Shown here: in pieces, positions 1 through 8,498 of the stretch
Layout: every line of letters starts with the position of its first letter
How positions within the stretch are numbered: position 1 is the first letter of the stretch
Assembly (NCBI GenBank): GCA_020199775.1
Contig: JAIVJZ010000050.1
Span: 2,734-49,252 of the forward strand
Direction: 5' to 3'
Origin: Acidobacteriota bacterium
GTDB lineage: Bacteria; Acidobacteriota; Blastocatellia; Pyrinomonadales; Pyrinomonadaceae
DNA length: 46,519 nt
The notes under the pieces: generated by a model
Databases searched by the model: none
Seen by the model: the letters and a program-made list of their open reading frames with translations, nothing else
Told to the model about the DNA's origin: nothing
Translations under genes and position numbers: made by a program

Positions 1-3000
1 GCGGACGAGGTCGCCGGTGCGGTAAAGTCTGGCGCCGGGCAGGGAGGAGAAGGGGTCGGGGACGAAGCGCTCTGCTGTCAGGTGTGGTTGTCTCCAGTAC
101 CCTCGCGCTACTCCTGCTCCGCCGATGTATAACTCGCCGCTCACCCCGACCGGCACCGGCTCTTGCCAGCGGTCGAGTACGTATGCGCGCAGATTGCCTA
201 TTGGCCGCCCAATCGGCACACGCGCGTAATCGGCGCGGCAGCGCCAGGCCGTCACCTCTACGGCTGCCTCGGTGGGGCCGTAAAGATTATCCAGATGCGC
301 GCTCATAATCTTGAAGAAGCGCTCCTGCAACTCTGTCGTCAGCGCCTCTCCGCTACATATAAATTGGCGTACGCTGCGGCAACGCTGCGGCTCGGCATGC
401 TCCAGAAAAGGTTGCAGCATGGCCGGGACGAAGTGCACGAAGGTTATCTGTTCGTCGGCGATCAACTCGGCCAGATAGGTGGGATCACGATGGCCTTCCG
501 GCTTAGCCATCACCAGGCACGAGCCGCTAATGAGCGGCGCGAAAAACTCCCACACCGAAACGTCAAAGCTAAACGGTGTCTTCTGAACGAATCTATCTGC
601 CGTGCCCACCTTGTAATGGGCGCGCATCCAGCGCAAGCGGTTAACGATGCCGCGATGCGAATTCATGACTCCCTTGGGTTTGCCCGTTGAGCCTGATGTG
701 TAGATGAGATAAGCGATGTTGTCCGGGATGGCTTTATGCCGCGTCCGAGATTTGCAAGCTGTCACCTGTTCCCATTGGTTGTCCAGGCATAGAAGGCGCG
801 CCGTGCCTGGGATTTCAGCCGCCAGAGCCTGCTGCGTAAGAATGATGTGCAGACCCGCATCCTGCGTCATATAGACCAGCCGCTCGCGAGGATAGCCCGG
901 ATCAAGCGGCACATAGGCAGCCCCGGCTTCGAGCACGCCCAATAGCGCCACAACCATCTCCGGCGAGCGCGTCATGCAGACCCCGACGCGGCTCTCCGAT
1001 CCTACTCCTTTCTCCTGCAACCAATTCCCCAATTGACGCGCCCGCGCGTGAAGCTCGCGGTAACTGAGCAGACCTTCCGTGCTACTAACGGCGATAGCAT
1101 CGGGCGTGCGCTCCACTTGTTCCTCGACCAGTTCATGCAGACAGGCCGCCCGCCCGTAATCACAACGGGTATCATTCCACTCAGAGAGCAGTCGCCTCCG
1201 GTCGCCCTCGCTCAGCAGAGGCAGGCGAGAGGCAGGTGTTGAAGCGTTCTCCTCCTCAACGACAGCCCGCGCAAGATTGAGAAAGTGGTCGGCGAACCGC
1301 TCGATTGTGGCTGCATCGAAAAGGTCAACGTTGTATTCGAAGCCGCCCCGCAACCCTTCCGCCGATTCCGTTAGCTCAAGTGTGAGGTCGTACATTGCCA
1401 CATCGGTCTCGACCTTCAATGGCTCAAGCCTTAAACCCTCAACTTCTATCACCGGTTCAGCCTGTCGCAACAGCAGCATTACCTGGAACAGCGGCGTGCT
1501 GCCCGGCTCGCGCTCCGGCTGCAACTCCTCGACCAGCTTCTCAAAGGGTAAGTCCTGCTGTTTGTGAGCCTCCAGCACGGTCTCGCGCACGCGCCGCAGG
1601 AGTGGCCGGAATGCCGGGTCTTCGCGCAGGTCGCAACGCAGCACCACCGTATTGACCAGGAATCCTATAAGGCACTGTGTCTCCACCTCCGAGCGGTTGG
1701 CAACCGGGCAGCCGAGCAAGAACTCCTGCTGGCCGCTGTAGCGTGCCAGTAGAATCTGGAACAAGGCGGCCAGGGTCATAAACAGTGTGGCATCTTCCTG
1801 CCGCCCCAGTGCGGCCAGCCGATTGCTCAGCTCCGCGTTGAGGTGTAGAGGACTGCGCGCCCCACGGTGCAGGTTCACAACCGGGCGCGGGTGGTCGGCG
1901 GGCAGCTGTAAGTGATAAGGCACACCGGCCAGTTGCTTTCGCCAGTTGCCCAACAATGCTTCCAGCACCTCGCCTTCCAGTATCTGCCGCTGCCAGACGG
2001 CGAAGTCGGCGTACTGAATCGGCAACTCTTCAAGCGGGGAGGTATGGCCTTGCGCCAGAGCCGCATAGAGCTTCGACAGTTCGCGCAACATTACTGCCGC
2101 CGACCAGCCATCGCAAACCATATGATGCGCAATCAATACGAGAACGTGGCGGCGCGCGCCAAGCCGTACCAGGGTAGCGCGCACGAGCGGAGTCTCTTCC
2201 AGATTGAAGGGCTTGGCCGCCTCGGCACGCAGCAGCTTTCGGAGGCTCGCGTCGACATCCTCCTGCTCCGGGCCGCTCAGGTCTACCAGCGCCACGTCGA
2301 GTTGAAGATGTGGCACGATCACCTGTCTAGGTTCGCCGTCATCGCTTATGAAGCGTGTACGCAGCGACTCGTGGCGTCGAACAATCTCGTTGAGGCTGGA
2401 TTGCAAGGCCGAGACATCAAGGTCGCCGCTCACGGACAGACCCATCGAGATGTTGTAGACCGTCTGCCCGGCTCGCAACTGTTCGTCAATCCAGAGCCGC
2501 TGCTGAGAGAGAGAGAGAGCGGCCGCCTTCAGTCCTAACCGTCGCAATACCGGTTTTTTGTCCGGCCCGGCGTCAATGCTGGCCAGTGCCGTTGCGAACC
2601 GTGAGACCGTAGGGTTATCAAAGAGCAGGTGCAGTGGTATCTCCTTCCCAAGCTCACGGCTTACCCGCGCTATGACCTGCGCCGCCGATACAGAGTCGCC
2701 ACCGGCCTCGAAGAAGTTGCTGCCGGAATCGAGCGAGCGAAGCTCAAGAACATCGCCCCAAATACGAATGAGCAGGTTTTCCAGCGCCGATACGAGACCG
2801 CCCCCTTTGCTCTCGCGGTCCTCAACGGTTCTTGACTCCTCCTTCTCCACCCCCGGTCGAAGTTTTCCCCACTGCGCTACTATTCTGAGTTCCCCTGCGA
2901 GGAATTGCTCGCGGCACTCAGCCCTGCGGATTTTCCCACTTGAAGTCTTCGGAAGAGAGACTGACAAAACCAGTGCGATGATGTCGAGCGAGAGTTCGTG

Positions 3001-4608
3001 TTCACTTGTGACGGCGTCACGGATATCTGCAAACAGCGACTCGGCAACAGTAGATGCGGCCCGTTCAATCTCCTGCACAAGGACGATGCTCTGTTGGCCT
3101 CCTTCTGTGATAGAGAAAGCCGCGCCGCAACCGGCACGTAGCGCCGGGTTCGTTTTCTGGGCCGTGATTTCAATGTCAAGCGGATGATAGTTGAGGCCGT
3201 GGACGATAATAAGTTCCTTGAGGCGACCCGTGACGAACAGGCCATGCTCGTCCAGAAAGCCCAGATCACCTGTGCGAAGATACCTGTTCGTATCTCCCGG
3301 CAACGATGCCATGAGTCTTTCCCGCGTTTCGTGCGGACGCTTCCAGTAACCCCCTGAGACGCCTGGGCCGCTGACCCAGATTTCCCCGACCTGATTCGGC
3401 TCACATCGCTCAAGAGTTTCCGGGTTGACGATGGCGAGCGCCTGGCCCGAAACAGGTGGGCCGCTTGAGACCAATCGCCGGGTGGTGGCGGGTGAAGCAG
3501 GCTGTTCGACTCGATTCAACTCAAGTGCACGGGCATCGGCTTCTATGATATACGGCCCATCTGCCTCCGCAGCCGACACCAGCAGTGTGGCTTCCGCAAG
3601 TCCGTAACAGGGTCGGAAGGCGCTCCGCCGGAAACCACACTCCTCGAACTCCGAGGCGAAACGATCCAGAGTGCCAGCGAGTATGGGCTCGGCTCCGTTA
3701 AAGGCAACGCTCCACGAACTCAGATCAAGCTCGCGTTTCTGTTCCGGGGTCACCTTTCGGGCGCAGAGATCGAAGGCGAAGTTGGGGCCGCCGCTGGTAG
3801 TGGCGCGATATTTCGAGATGACCTCCAACCACCGCACCGGATGTTGTAGGAAGGCCATAGGGGACATCAACACGCATTCAGCGCCGACATACAGAGGCTG
3901 TAAGACCGCGCCGATAAGACCCATGTCGTGATACAACGGCAGCCAGCTCACGATGACCGATTGTTCGGTTTGGCCGAAGGCCCGCTGGATTAGCGACTGA
4001 TTATGTAAAAGGTTGGCGTGCGTAATCATCACGCCTTTCGGAGCAGCCGTAGAGCCGGAGGTGTATTGCAGCAACGCAAACGTACCGGCTTCTATGCGTG
4101 GAGGCTGCCAGGCATCTGCGCGCTTCTCTTGCAGAGTATCCAGAGTCAACCATCTTATGCCTGCGCCTGTGATCAGTTCCGCCGCAGACCGTCGCCTGCT
4201 GTTCATTACGAAGCTGGTGGTCAGCCCGACAAATGGTCGAGCGTCGGCGGCGATGGACGAAAGGCGCAGGGTATTCTTTTCCGATGCCGGGGGGTAAGCG
4301 GGCGTGGCTATCGCTCCCGCATAGAGGCAACCGAAAAATGCCGAGACGAACTGCAAACCCGGCGGCAGCACTAACAGCACTGGCTGCCCTGCTGCACCTG
4401 ACTCTTGCAGCAGGTGAGCTATGGCCCGGGCCTGCCGGTCTAGGGCGGCGCAGGTGAGGCTTTCGATCTCCCGCCCATCGTCCGACAGGAATCTGTATAT
4501 AAGCTCCGAGGGGCGCTCCTCAGACTGCTGCCGCAGAAGATCGAGCAATGTTTCGCTCGCAACACCCGGCACGTCACCCTGTGCTTGAACGTGTTCTTCC
4601 GATATCAT
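1..4608 (-). CDS. FAAL-carrier-C-A nonribosomal peptide synthetase (partial, runs off left edge)
   Basis: The open frame starts at ATG 4608 and stays open to base 1 (1536 codons, no stop), so the C-terminus is outside the window. Domains in order: fatty acyl-AMP ligase, about residues 1-560, with P-loop YTSGSTAAPKG and the FAAL-type motif WLPLYHDMGLIG; a carrier domain with phosphopantetheine site GGDS near 636; a condensation domain with intact HHMVCDG near 828; and an adenylation domain from about 1125 containing YTSGSTGKPKG, YGPTE and YRTGDL at the edge. By family knowledge, FAAL makes an acyl-adenylate and hands it to the adjacent carrier; the C domain then acylates an amino acid. The A-domain specificity positions read D-V-W-H-I-S-L-V-E, close to the known serine signature DVWHLSLIDK. 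This suggests an N-acyl-serine starter (inference). It is the lowest-coordinate visible gene of the minus-strand operon, 118 bases after the 109-residue gene. Confidence 0.93.
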   Translation of the reverse strand, partial: MISEEHVQAQGDVPGVASETLLDLLRQQSEERPSELIYRFLSDDGREIESLTCAALDRQARAIAHLLQESGAAGQPVLLVLPPGLQFVSAFFGCLYAGAIATPAYPPASEKNTLRLSSIAADARPFVGLTTSFVMNSRRRSAAELITGAGIRWLTLDTLQEKRADAWQPPRIEAGTFALLQYTSGSTAAPKGVMITHANLLHNQSLIQRAFGQTEQSVIVSWLPLYHDMGLIGAVLQPLYVGAECVLMSPMAFLQHPVRWLEVISKYRATTSGGPNFAFDLCARKVTPEQKRELDLSSWSVAFNGAEPILAGTLDRFASEFEECGFRRSAFRPCYGLAEATLLVSAAEADGPYIIEADARALELNRVEQPASPATTRRLVSSGPPVSGQALAIVNPETLERCEPNQVGEIWVSGPGVSGGYWKRPHETRERLMASLPGDTNRYLRTGDLGFLDEHGLFVTGRLKELIIVHGLNYHPLDIEITAQKTNPALRAGCGAAFSITEGGQQSIVLVQEIERAASTVAESLFADIRDAVTSEHELSLDIIALVLSVSLPKTSSGKIRRAECREQFLAGELRIVAQWGKLRPGVEKEESRTVEDRESKGGGLVSALENLLIRIWGDVLELRSLDSGSNFFEAGGDSVSAAQVIARVSRELGKEIPLHLLFDNPTVSRFATALASIDAGPDKKPVLRRLGLKAAALSLSQQRLWIDEQLRAGQTVYNISMGLSVSGDLDVSALQSSLNEIVRRHESLRTRFISDDGEPRQVIVPHLQLDVALVDLSGPEQEDVDASLRKLLRAEAAKPFNLEETPLVRATLVRLGARRHVLVLIAHHMVCDGWSAAVMLRELSKLYAALAQGHTSPLEELPIQYADFAVWQRQILEGEVLEALLGNWRKQLAGVPYHLQLPADHPRPVVNLHRGARSPLHLNAELSNRLAALGRQEDATLFMTLAALFQILLARYSGQQEFLLGCPVANRSEVETQCLIGFLVNTVVLRCDLREDPAFRPLLRRVRETVLEAHKQQDLPFEKLVEELQPEREPGSTPLFQVMLLLRQAEPVIEVEGLRLEPLKVETDVAMYDLTLELTESAEGLRGGFEYNVDLFDAATIERFADHFLNLARAVVEEENASTPASRLPLLSEGDRRRLLSEWNDTRCDYGRAACLHELVEEQVERTPDAIAVSSTEGLLSYRELHARARQLGNWLQEKGVGSESRVGVCMTRSPEMVVALLGVLEAGAAYVPLDPGYPRERLVYMTQDAGLHIILTQQALAAEIPGTARLLCLDNQWEQVTACKSRTRHKAIPDNIAYLIYTSGSTGKPKGVMNSHRGIVNRLRWMRAHYKVGTADRFVQKTPFSFDVSVWEFFAPLISGSCLVMAKPEGHRDPTYLAELIADEQITFVHFVPAMLQPFLEHAEPQRCRSVRQFICSGEALTTELQERFFKIMSAHLDNLYGPTEAAVEVTAWRCRADYARVPIGRPIGNLRAYVLDRWQEPVPVGVSGELYIGGAGVARGYWRQPHLTAERFVPDPFSSLPGARLYRTGDLVR
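2505..2518. repeat. (GA)7 dinucleotide tract inside the synthetase
   Basis: Seven GA units lie within the first core motif of the C domain and encode Leu-Ser-Leu-Ser just before QQRLW. Gain or loss of one unit would shift the frame. The frame is intact here, so slippage is only a possibility. Confidence 0.6.
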
Positions 4609-4701
4609 CTCGCCGACTCCACGATGAACCTGCCGCAACAACTTATTAACCGGTTACGTCCCGCCATATCAGCTCAGACCGGACCTCTTGGTTCGTGGAA
4701 A

Positions 4702-4724
4702 GCCCTGCGCGCAGTGTGCAGGGC
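4702..4724 (-). terminator. Hairpin directly after the 109-residue gene, terminator or attenuator candidate
   Basis: Perfect 7-base arms, GCCCTGC at 4702-4708 and GCAGGGC at 4718-4724, enclose a 9-base loop. The hairpin begins 2 bases after the stop of the 4727-5056 gene. On the minus strand it is followed by only a short run, CTTTCC, so it would be a weak intrinsic terminator. It separates the small gene from the FAAL synthetase start at 4608. Confidence 0.45.
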
Positions 4725-4726
4725 GT

Positions 4727-5056
4727 CTACTGCGTTGGCTGACGTTCGAGCCAGCCGTAGCCCTTAAGCTCGGGCAATTCGATAACCGCGAAACACTTTA
4801 TGGGGACGTAATCAAGCGTCAGCGAGCCAGCCAGCCTGACCTCTCCTTTCCCTTCAACAAAGTCGGCCTGCTGTAAATCAATGTCATCCGGCTCTAACCT
4901 GATGCCCAGTTCCGTTCCTCCCAGCGTGTCGGTGAACTTCACGTGCACGTAGCCGCGCTGGATGGATTCTTTGAAAACTTCTGTAGTCCGGTCAGGCCGC
5001 ACCACAGCTTCGACCGGATGTTTGCCGTCAGCTAACTTATTCACGAGTTCGCTCAT
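4727..5056 (-). CDS. Unknown small conserved-looking protein, 109 aa
   Basis: I do not recognise a named family. The start at ATG 5056 is chosen over ATG 5083 because AGGAG sits 8 bases upstream of it. The protein is soluble, acidic to neutral, has no membrane segment or signal peptide, and looks beta-rich in its second half (GGTELGIRL, GSLTLDYVPIKCFAVIEL). The ordered glycine/hydrophobic pattern and the strong ribosome binding site argue that it is a real gene. It lies between the TDO-like gene and the FAAL synthetase on the same strand, so a helper or binding role in the pathway is possible, but no function is visible. Confidence 0.75.
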   Translation of the reverse strand: MSELVNKLADGKHPVEAVVRPDRTTEVFKESIQRGYVHVKFTDTLGGTELGIRLEPDDIDLQQADFVEGKGEVRLAGSLTLDYVPIKCFAVIELPELKGYGWLERQPTQ

Positions 5057-5101
5057 ACTTTTTTCTCCTGCGTTTGATATCACCCTTCTGCCGCTCCGCT
5101 G

Positions 5102-5232
5102 CGCCTGTTCAGGTTGCGGGACTGTCCGTCAATCACTCGCGACTCGATGCGGCCCAGTTCGCCAAAGGGCGACGTTATCGTTTCGTTCAACTTGTTATGG
5201 TGGAAAAGCACTCGCCCGAACCTGAACAGGCG
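5102..5232. repeat. Long-range 14-bp perfect inverted repeat filling an intergenic gap
   Basis: CGCCTGTTCAGGTT at 5102-5115 is exactly complementary to AACCTGAACAGGCG at 5219-5232. A further GCGGG/CCCG pairing inside allows one bulge. The spacer is 103 bases. The pair almost fills the 206-base gap between the TDO-like gene and the 109-residue gene, and no ORF uses it. Confidence 0.8.
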
Positions 5233-5262
5233 GCGACGCAGAGAGGTCACAGAGAATACGTT

Positions 5263-6546
5263 CTAAGGAACAATCAGCACGCTGGGCATGGCGTGGTGAT
5301 GACCGTTCGGCTCCAGATCCGGGAACATCTCGCGGACTGAATCCCAATCCGGCTCATGGTCGTCGAAGATACCGCGAAACAGGTGTTGCCGCAGGTATCG
5401 CGCTCCGGAAGTCCCACCCGTGCCGGGACCGTCTTGCGGGATGTAACGCTTGGCAAAGCCCAGATGCAGCCCCCGCCAGGTCAACAGGTCTTTATCGAAC
5501 TGGCGGCAAGCCGCCCAAACTTCCCGCCACTCCGGCCGGCTTTCTTCCGTGTCAAGCACGGCCTGCTTGAGGCTGACGAAATCCTTGTCGCAAAAGCACA
5601 AGACGGGCTTGAGATGTTCAATCCGCCTGAAGTGTTCCAGTTTCTCTGTATTGAGTCCGTGCAGCAACGTATCCATCAAATGAAATCCGATGGATTGCAG
5701 GGCGCTCGCTTTTCCGGTGAGTGAACGGAAGGTGGCGAAATGCTCTACGGGCATGGTTTGCAGTATACGCAGCAGCTCCCGCAACAACTGTGCGAACCGC
5801 GTGGCCGTTTGCAGTTTCCGGACTGCGCGGGGCGCTTCGCCCGATGTAATAGCTGAGATGGCCGTGCTGACCGACAGGCGGATTCCTAGAAAGCAAAACT
5901 CCGAGGCCTGGAGCACGCGCACAAACAGCACCTCGTCGTGACTCTGCGTAAGCGGCGCGCCCATCAGGTGTATCAGCGCGCACTTGCGCGACGTGGATGC
6001 GGCAAACGATTCGAGCGGCGCATCCAACCCCACAGGGTCTTCCAAATCAGTCCCGCCGTATTGCCGCACCTTCTCCAAAGCCTCTTCGATGAGTTCGATC
6101 CTGCGCCTGATTTGAGTCTCATCGAAATGTTCGCGGTGGTAAGCCTCCAGGCCGTTAAGACTGCGTGTCTCGAAGACGCGTAACATTTTCAACAGCGCGA
6201 GAATTCCGTCCAGACTTCGACCTATCAGACCAACTGTGGATGACGTAACAGGCTCCAGATACCAATCGAGCATCTGGCCGTCTATGTACTGATAATAATT
6301 CGGCTGCTTTCCAGCCGTGACGGTGCCGATGAAGGAAGTGGCCGCCAACAGAACCTTTGCCATCTCGTGCGTGAAAGCCGAGCGATTCGAATCCGCCATA
6401 ATCGAAGCGGCGTAGGAATGGACCACAGCCCACTCCTGGCGAAAGCTCGACGGCATGTATTCACGCCCGACGCTGAGTTGCCCTTCCATCAGAGCATCAA
6501 GGCGTAGCTGGTTGATGCTGGCCCCGGCGGGGCTAACCGACATCAT
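5263..6546 (-). CDS. Tryptophan 2,3-dioxygenase superfamily protein with extra N-terminal domain
   Basis: The protein has 427 aa; bacterial TDOs are usually about 280. Residues about 205-427 match TDO: HDEVLF (distal His in the family), a QASEF segment, LQSIGFHL, WRGLHLGFAKRYI containing the expected proximal haem His, and the substrate loop GTGGTSG followed by RYLR. The Arg that contacts the substrate carboxylate in classical TDO (FQSLQYR) appears as His here (LQSIGFH), so the substrate may not be free tryptophan. Residues 1-200 are helical and unassigned. ATG 6546 is preceded by GGGAG; a second ATG follows directly. Haem binding and oxidation of an indole-like or other aromatic unit are inferences from the family. 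In the same operon as PanD and the sulfotransferase. Confidence 0.8.
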   Translation of the reverse strand: MMSVSPAGASINQLRLDALMEGQLSVGREYMPSSFRQEWAVVHSYAASIMADSNRSAFTHEMAKVLLAATSFIGTVTAGKQPNYYQYIDGQMLDWYLEPVTSSTVGLIGRSLDGILALLKMLRVFETRSLNGLEAYHREHFDETQIRRRIELIEEALEKVRQYGGTDLEDPVGLDAPLESFAASTSRKCALIHLMGAPLTQSHDEVLFVRVLQASEFCFLGIRLSVSTAISAITSGEAPRAVRKLQTATRFAQLLRELLRILQTMPVEHFATFRSLTGKASALQSIGFHLMDTLLHGLNTEKLEHFRRIEHLKPVLCFCDKDFVSLKQAVLDTEESRPEWREVWAACRQFDKDLLTWRGLHLGFAKRYIPQDGPGTGGTSGARYLRQHLFRGIFDDHEPDWDSVREMFPDLEPNGHHHAMPSVLIVP

Positions 6547-6600
6547 AAACGCTCTCCCTTCACTCTCGTAGGGCAGACCTCGTCTACGCTACGAGAGCGC

Positions 6601-6633
6601 TTCGGGCGGGCTCTCGCGCGGAGAGCACCCGAA
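6601..6633. promoter_or_regulatory. Two-part hairpin upstream of the TDO-like gene
   Basis: Outer arms TTCGGG (6601-6606) and CCCGAA (6628-6633) enclose inner arms GCTCTC (6610-6615) and GAGAGC (6621-6626), with a GCGCG loop and small internal bulges. It lies in the 247-base gap between PanD and the TDO-like gene, about 55 bases before the latter's start, and has no T tract. It may be an attenuator, an RNA-processing site or a stabilising element. Confidence 0.5.
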
Positions 6634-6793
6634 ATGTAGTACCCGTACAAATGCACGAAGGGGCTAGAATGAGAAGGAGTCACCGCGCTGATTGCGTGTC
6701 TTGGATTCTCGTATTCTGAAGGCTGACAGGCATACGGCTTGGGACGCTTGAGCAGGTGAGCCCACCCGAATCAGACGTAGGCGTATGTCGTCC

Positions 6794-7141
6794 TCAGTCT
6801 TGCAGGTAGCGAACGAATCGGTTTTGTTTATCCACCAGGATAGACTCTGGTTGAATAGGCGCGTCAGAGAGCGTAAACCCCATAATGATGATCTCTTCAT
6901 CGACTTTGATCAGGTGGGCGCAAGCGCCGTTCATACAGATCCTGCCGGAGTCAGGCTCTGCCGGAATAGTGTACGTCTCCAGACGCACGCCACTCGTGTT
7001 ACTAACGATCAAAACGCGCTCACCCGGTAAAAGCCCTGCGTATTCCATCAAGCGCTGGTCGATGGAAATACTCCCGATATAGGAGAGATCCGCCTCAGTC
7101 ACGGTCGCTTTATGAATTTTTGAGGACAATAAGAATCGCAT
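6794..7141 (-). CDS. panD: Aspartate 1-decarboxylase, pyruvoyl-dependent (PanD)
   Basis: PanD converts L-aspartate to beta-alanine and CO2. The 115-aa protein has the family's usual length and order: Lys in SSKIHK, self-cleavage site YIGSISID (Gly-Ser, where Ser becomes the pyruvoyl group), the Arg and TYTI block, and MNGACAH with the conserved Asn. All known catalytic positions appear intact, so it should self-process and be active. A pantothenate gene would normally sit near panB/panC. Here it lies within the biosynthetic operon between the sulfotransferase and the TDO-like gene, so it most likely supplies beta-alanine as a building block or boosts pantetheine supply (inference). GGGAGA lies upstream at slightly long spacing. 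Confidence 0.93.
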   Translation of the reverse strand: MRFLLSSKIHKATVTEADLSYIGSISIDQRLMEYAGLLPGERVLIVSNTSGVRLETYTIPAEPDSGRICMNGACAHLIKVDEEIIIMGFTLSDAPIQPESILVDKQNRFVRYLQD

Positions 7142-7194
7142 GTTTCGACAGGTCTCCCTGTGATAGGTTGTTTGGCAGTCGCGCGTCCGCGGCG

Positions 7195-8397
7195 CTACGA
7201 GAATAAAGCCCGGCCAAGAGAAATGGCGATCGCTTCATTACCTGTGACACGCAGTTTTGCTTGAAGGTAGCATTCACCGACGTTAAGCTCGCCTGTAGCG
7301 AGTTTAATCAGGTCCTCCGATCTGATCGTAATCGTACAGTCCGCCTCTTGGTTCATTGGCTCGATGGAAACCGGCTGTTGAGCAAAGTTAAGCGTCCAGG
7401 CTCCGCCCCCGCTCCCCTTGACTAAAAATTTCACTGACCCTTTAAGATCGCTTAGTTGTTGGAGCTTGGCAGGAAAATGGGTTCGGAATAGCTCTTCAAC
7501 CGAAGCGACGGTAGAGCTATCGAAAGCGGCGCTGTCAACAGCCTGCGACCAGTTATCTTGGCCGCTGCTGGAGAGATCAATCGGCGGATAGCCTATTTCC
7601 ACAATCAGCCGCTCAAGCTTTTTCTTCGTGGTGGGAGAGACCTCGGCGAGGAGCGGGATGATCTCGGCCCCCTTTCCTATTGACGTACGATAGATTCTGC
7701 TTGCGAATTCGGCTTTCGGGTCACCTGGACCGGACTCGTGCTTCGTTGAGAAGACGGCTGTCGCGATCGTAGGGTCTGGTTCGAGGCCAAGGAAATCGAA
7801 GGCCCGCGAAAGAGCCCTTGCCGCATCTTTCACGATATCTTCATACCGCAGGCGAAAGCAGCGCTCGGGATTGGCTTTCTCAAAGTCTAACTGCGCGCGG
7901 GATTGCTCGATACAAAAATCGCAACCGCTTTGGTAATCCCAGAGGTCGAATTTCAGTTTGCCAAAGCGCGTGGACTCGAAGCCGGAGCGAATCATGTCTA
8001 GCGGGTGTCGGTACAAACATAGAAAGGCGGCTCGGGGGAAGGTGCGCTTCAACAGGTCTGCGTGCGCAAGATTCGCCGGCGTCTTTTCCGCCCATATTAG
8101 TTTCCCCTTCGCCTCCGCATAAGGCTTCATGAACTTTTCAATATCAGCTTTCACTTGCTGGGCGACCCAACTCGCCCGCTCAGTCTCACTGCCCTCAAGC
8201 AATTGCCCGATACTGTAGTACATGGAGTGGTAAAGGCTTTCCGCCAACTTGCCGAGATGTAGCTCGCCGGGACAGACGATCGCCGGGTGCGTATCCAGCA
8301 GCAGGCGCAGAAGCGTCGATCCGGATCTGGGCAGACAAAGAACGAAGATCTGCTCCCAAACAGGATTTCCATTCTCATTCGGCCTATGGTTTGTCAT
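7195..8397 (-). CDS. Sulfotransferase fused to a C-terminal SCP2-like sterol/lipid carrier domain
   Basis: Residues 1 to about 270 are a PAPS-dependent sulfotransferase of the Sulfotransfer_3 type. The 5'-phosphosulfate loop LPRSGSTLL is near residue 20, and the 3'-phosphate motif YRHPLDMIRSG follows. Residues about 300-400 resemble SCP2 (PF02036): alternating strands, the ADCTITI segment, a TGELNVGECY turn and a KLRVTGNEAIAISL end. Such domains bind lipids or acyl-CoA. The fusion fits sulfation of a lipidated intermediate (inference). It is a cytoplasmic protein with no signal peptide. A decayed relative of its N-terminus lies at 38893-39175. Start ATG 8397. Confidence 0.87.
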   Translation of the reverse strand: MTNHRPNENGNPVWEQIFVLCLPRSGSTLLRLLLDTHPAIVCPGELHLGKLAESLYHSMYYSIGQLLEGSETERASWVAQQVKADIEKFMKPYAEAKGKLIWAEKTPANLAHADLLKRTFPRAAFLCLYRHPLDMIRSGFESTRFGKLKFDLWDYQSGCDFCIEQSRAQLDFEKANPERCFRLRYEDIVKDAARALSRAFDFLGLEPDPTIATAVFSTKHESGPGDPKAEFASRIYRTSIGKGAEIIPLLAEVSPTTKKKLERLIVEIGYPPIDLSSSGQDNWSQAVDSAAFDSSTVASVEELFRTHFPAKLQQLSDLKGSVKFLVKGSGGGAWTLNFAQQPVSIEPMNQEADCTITIRSEDLIKLATGELNVGECYLQAKLRVTGNEAIAISLGRALFS

Positions 8398-8498
8398 AGG
8401 GAATTAAATGTCACAGGCGAGAATTGATTCGCAGCCCCGCCGACCTCTGCTTCCCGCTCTGGCATATGCTTTGTCACAACGCTATTTGCTGACATCGC

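Noticed and set aside
1912..2538. Plus-strand 208-aa frame
   Set aside because: It is antisense to the condensation domain of the FAAL synthetase and shows no family pattern; it comes from GC-rich codon bias.
5102..5232. Integron attC site
   Set aside because: The repeat is longer and more perfect than attC arms, and the terminal GTTRRRY and RYYYAAC core boxes are not found at the ends.
5365..5420. Loss of the proximal haem His in the TDO-like protein, from GTGGTSGARYLR
   Set aside because: In characterised TDO the proximal His lies about 14 residues before the GTGG Thr; here a His is present at the equivalent place in WRGLHLGF.
6601..6633. Classical intrinsic terminator
   Set aside because: The stem is good but no T tract follows on either strand.
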